Shown here piece after piece: positions 60,126 to 64,000 of a stretch of 64,000 nucleotides of DNA. Location of the stretch: positions 53,591 to 117,590 of the forward strand of contig NMRB01000935.1 in NCBI GenBank assembly GCA_002633025.1, in the 5' to 3' direction. Origin of the DNA: Notospermus geniculatus (Eukaryota > Nemertea > Pilidiophora > Heteronemertea > Lineidae). Every line of letters starts with the position of its first letter. The stretch's first letter is position 1. Position numbers and translations under genes: made by a program. The notes beneath the pieces were generated by a model, which saw only the letters and a program-made list of their open reading frames with translations, searched no databases and was not told where the DNA came from.

Positions 60126-63046
60126 CACTTTTTCAGGACAATCCTCATCACAAGATTTTTAAGATTTCACAAGATTTTTAAATCTTAAATAACGTTTTGT
60201 GAGTCACGCACGTTTTTAAAGGTAGTTGATAAATGTTTTGTTTTGTTAACGATGTTCAGCAGTAATACCAAGTTTCAGTTTGGTTCAGACACCTGTGGCC
60301 AAGAGGCCAATCAATGGTTAGTGCCGGTAAATAGGTTGGTGGTGGTGGGGGTGGGGGTTGGGTAGGCGAGTTGGGGGGTTTGGTGGAGTGCATTCGGTTA
60401 CGGTTGGCCACTAACCACAGTGTCTGCCCTGCCCTCGAAAATTTTATGCCCAACGTGCCCTGATCGGATTAGACCTTCTAAAATGTCCCCTTAATTTTTT
60501 ACGTTTTGCCGTATTGGATATTTAAATTGGATTTATAATATGTTTTATCAAGATCGTTTTATGACGTGTTTTCTCTAGATTGTTTTATGATGAACTGATT
60601 TTAGATTAGTTCGTCTTCAGTAAATCCAAGCTTTTAATCAATGTTTTTGAAATACTGTATCTGTGCTTGGAGGAATTATACTGACAGTATAATTCCTCCA
60701 AGATCTGTGTATGTAGATAGTATTTGGACTGTTTTTCCTCTGAATAGGAGGCAAATAAATAAATGGATTAGGTTTGATCGTCTCACACCAAATCTTACAT
60801 ACATATAGGCCTACTATATAGCTATCCTGGAGGTCATCAGTTTTCTCAGTGCACGTTTGCTTCAGAAACGGGAGCGAGTACAAGAATCACTGATTGTGTC
60901 AGGGTGACAAGAGTACACACATGAACAAACATTAAATTTAACAAAGCATCAAGTTTTTCTTTTATACATTCTTGTTGAAAAGACCAACAGGCATAAAAAC
61001 TATGTCGTAGGGTAGGCATATAGCCGATGATTTTCGTCCAAGGCACGAGTAGAACTGCTAGTCTCTCACTACAAACGTATTCTTGAACAATGCATCGATT
61101 CAATGCAGTAGTACTCAGGGCCGGATCGGGGGGGGGGGCGTATGCCCCCTATTTTTGGCAGAGCAATAATTTTTTTAGCAAGAAAAATTTAATCACATAA
61201 AAATTCAAGTATTTTGCTCTCAGATGCAGGAAACTGCATCTAAAAGCACTTAAATTGTCAAATTTTTCTGGGGGCGTCGCGCTTTTGGTGATCACCACCA
61301 CTGTCGAGCTACGTCCCCCTTTCTGTCAATCCTGGATCCGGCCTTGGTACTATTTCGGGCACCCTTGGGACTGAGCTCAGCTGTCCGTAATAGTGAGGTG
61401 TGTCAGCAATATTCAAACTCCCTAAACGGACACCAGGTGGCTCTGTAGTAGGTCCATGGTATTCATTCCTTATATTTCACGGCTGATGGTAAACTTAAAT
61501 TAAGAATAATTTTATTTCACGTAAATTGTTAATGAGAGAACTATTTCCCGAACAATTTACATTGCACAAATACATGTATTTTCAACAGCACATATCTTGA
61601 ACAATCTTTGAAATAAGAATCGGACAGATTATTAACCACAGTTAGCTATGCATCACTAAACTGGAGCTGTATTTCCATCACATTTGCCATTTTACAACAA
61701 TACAGTGCACTTTTCCATTTAAATTACACTCATTTAGTAAAGAAAGATTCCAAGTGGACTGCCTAGCATTAGCCTTCCATGCAGAGTTTTAAGAGTCCAA
61801 AACAGAGCCATAGTCCTATCCAAACAGGAGCGTTCAGCTTTTGGTCCATGCGTCTGTGTCAACAGCCAAATGTCAAATGAGGTGTGGTCAAACGTTTGTG
61901 AAGGTTGACCAACAAAATGACCTCCTGAACAATGAAATCGCCACTGGACAATTCAAACTGACACAATATCATCCATAGGCCTACACCACCCTATCGACCA
62001 ATCTGACAACGATACAGGATGACTGAACGACCAATCACCGACCACCGACCAATCTTACCACAACGACCAATGACCGACCGACCATGATGAATGTATGACC
62101 AATCGAAGTTGAGGCGGAATATCGACATCTCGAATGGCGACCCAATTTTTCACTTCCGAACCACAGACGACAAGACAGCTAGACACCACAGCTTGACCAC
62201 ACCTCCCTGACATCTCGGCTGTTGACCACATGACGCACAGGACCGCTGTGACTCGGGACTTGGAACATTTTACACTATAGTGTCGATCGATCACCGGACA
62301 CTCGAATTCAATATCTCCAGGGGCATCATTGTCATGATGGCCCATCAAAATCCTTAGCGCCACCACTGGATGGGTACGTCATTTAATGTTCTGCATTATG
62401 GCCAGAATCGTTCAGTACGAATGACAGTTTTGCCTGCAGCAACAGCAGGATCCACTAAAAAGTCGTGTAACTTCGGTAATGAGCAATGGAATTACGTTCA
62501 TGCCTTCTCCGATCCAAAGTTGCCTTCTCCGATCCAAAGTTAAAGTAAAGAGCGACCTCCGCGTCCGGTTATGACCGATTGAATTTCGTCTCCGATTCAA
62601 AGTTGAAAATAAAAAGTGCAGTCCGAATTTCGTTCGAATTTCGTAATGCCATCTCCGACCCAGCACAATCCGACCACTCACCCTGGAAAACAAAATATTG
62701 GAATTACATGTGGAAACAGTTTTCACTGGTGGTTAGTGATTGCGATTGATATTCAGGAGTCGGGAAAACTCACGAAGTGGTTGATCTTAGCTGTAGGACA
62801 TGCATCGCAATGCGTCTATTTCCTAAAAGGTATTAAGCCTGCTCACCTTGTCAAAGGATGTCCCTCCAGACCTGAGTGCCAGATCTTCCCATTTGTGACG
62901 TCTTTTGCCAAGCGCTCACACCCACAACATCAGTCGAGGACCTGTCATCATGATCACTCCGACGGCGAACGATTACGACGCCATCTGTCATCGTGCTGCC
63001 TTGAAGTGTCAGCTTTAACACCAAGGTGGTTCAGTACGCCCTGGTA
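60126..63046. other. Intergenic stretch, no supported gene
   Basis: It includes a perfect hairpin at 60666-60702 (CTTGGAGGAATTATACTG and its complement with one unpaired base), a GACCAAT/CCGACCA-rich tract at 62025-62100, and a 20-bp direct duplication CCTTCTCCGATCCAAAGTT at 62503-62540. No frame shows a domain. Confidence 0.5.
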
Positions 63047-63317
63047 AAGTGCTTTTCAGAATGTCCAGTCATATTTCACTATTTGCACTCATTTTACCTT
63101 GCAATGGAACTTGACTAAAGCACAAATTGGCCAGTTACATAACTGGCCAATTTGTGGTTTGTGGTTAGGTTCCATTGCAAGGTAAAATGAGTGCAAATAT
63201 GACTGGGCATTCTCATCTTGCCCTGACAAGGGTTCCTATCACTCCTACTCTCGTAGTTCGAAGGGCGGAGTGACCGTAGGCCTTGATATGTCAAGATGGG
63301 CATTCTGAAAAGCACTT
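63047..63317. mobile_element. 271-bp MITE with TA duplication and an internal hairpin
   Basis: The ends AAGTGCTTTTCAGAATG and its complement are flanked by TA on both sides, as in Tc1/mariner-type elements. A second inverted repeat (63062-63135 and 63140-63213; GCACTCATTTTACCTTGCAA / TTGCAAGGTAAAATGAGTGC) fills the left part, centred on TTACATAA. A sub-segment near 63250-63300 (GGCGGAGTGA, GGCCTTGATAT, TCAAGATGG) also occurs at 36390-36426. Confidence 0.7.
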
Positions 63318-63789
63318 TATTGGTAACAACGACGAGGTTCATGGTTCCTCCCCAAAGCGGGTGTTGCGATTTTGGCTTGAGACGGGGTTGCGATCCCTAA
63401 GGACTTCCGATTGCCTGCATATAAGGTTGCGAAGGCTTCATAAATATGGTCCGTGGTCCTTTTACGAGAAAGACCAAATCCACTCCATCATCGACGGCGC
63501 CACCTGGAACGAGAAAAAGAGAAATTGCGCAATCGCAGTGACAGTTTAGAGGAAGGAACTAAAGATATACCCACCTTTTCTGCAATATGTATCATCTGGC
63601 TGCATGTTGTCTAAAGATAATTTAGCACTGTATTTGTTAAATACCGAAGGATCTATGGTCATTCGAATTGCGAATTTCATCAATACATGTAGTAGAACCG
63701 AGAAAAAATATTAGTAAGCAGTTGGTGCCCCTGTGTGGTAGTCATGATAAACATGTCCAATCGTGTAAATAGATTTCATATAGATTATA

Positions 63790-64000
63790 TTTTTGTATAT
63801 CTCTTATATTTATGCACTATCCCTTTGCACTCTAGTAGGCAGGGTACAGTTCCTAAGATAGATCCCTGCCTATTGAACTCCCTTCTTCTGCTTACTTCAG
63901 CCTATCATCACCAGCACTGTTTATTGTACCTTTCCACCCATATAAATGTACACATTTATGCGGTTTCAATAAACTTCATTTGAATTTGAATTTGAATTTG
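63790..64000 (+). mobile_element. Probable LINE 3' end with (TTTGAA)n tail at the window edge
   Basis: Sequence such as GCGGTTTCAATAAACTTCAT leads into TTTGAATTTGAATTTG at the last base. An AATAAA signal followed by a short simple repeat is the usual end of a non-LTR retrotransposon. No reverse transcriptase is visible in the preceding bases, so this is a truncated copy or another retroposed sequence. Confidence 0.38.

Noticed and set aside
62616-63549. Candidate genes of 143 and 88 codons
   Set aside because: The frames overlap a TA-flanked MITE and short tandem duplications. No domain or splice structure is apparent.

Overview
This is a eukaryotic genomic window from a marine invertebrate, most likely a deuterostome (echinoderm, hemichordate or lancelet grade). 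The evidence is short exons with GT-AG introns, chordate-like orthologues, many small inverted-repeat DNA transposons, and constant use of the palindromic words TACATGTA and TAGGCCTA. There is no bacterial operon, CRISPR array or viral genome. I did not find an unknown multi-gene system. The value of the window lies in six animal genes that can be rebuilt exon by exon, and in a rich set of non-autonomous transposons and foldback structures.

Layout. 1-5.2 kb holds the tail of a sulfotransferase-like gene, satellites, a small MITE and a tRNA-derived repeat. 5.2-14.6 kb (+) is BICDL1, a dynein/kinesin cargo adaptor, carrying a tandem duplicate of one coding exon. 14.6-22.3 kb has no supported gene and contains a 467-bp duplicated block. 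22.3-27.0 kb (-) is a Deltex E3 ubiquitin ligase, head-to-head with CCDC92 (+) at 28.0-29.2 kb. 32.2-36.7 kb (-) is GPR143 (OA1 receptor), tail-to-tail with CCDC92. A broken RecQ-like helicase exon lies near 37.7 kb, followed by a 732-bp assembly gap. 40.7-44.7 kb (+) is NOC4L, a ribosome-biogenesis factor. It converges on a sorting nexin of the SNX1/SNX2 type (-) at 48.2-55.8 kb. 56-64 kb has no supported gene and is dominated by palindromes, MITEs and minisatellites.

The coding models of all six genes close in frame across every junction proposed here: 11 coding exons plus one duplicate for BICDL1, 7 for Deltex, 3 for CCDC92, 7 for GPR143, 11 for NOC4L and 11 for SNX. Family assignments rest on remembered human orthologues, not on a search. 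The genes do not form one pathway (vesicle transport, Notch-related ubiquitination, cilia/centrosome, organelle GPCR, ribosome assembly, endosome retromer). BICDL1, Deltex (as DTX1), CCDC92 and NOC4L all map to human 12q24, so the window probably preserves an old linkage group.

Several N positions sit beside duplicated sequence, so the duplications, including the duplicate BICDL1 exon, may be unmerged haplotypes.
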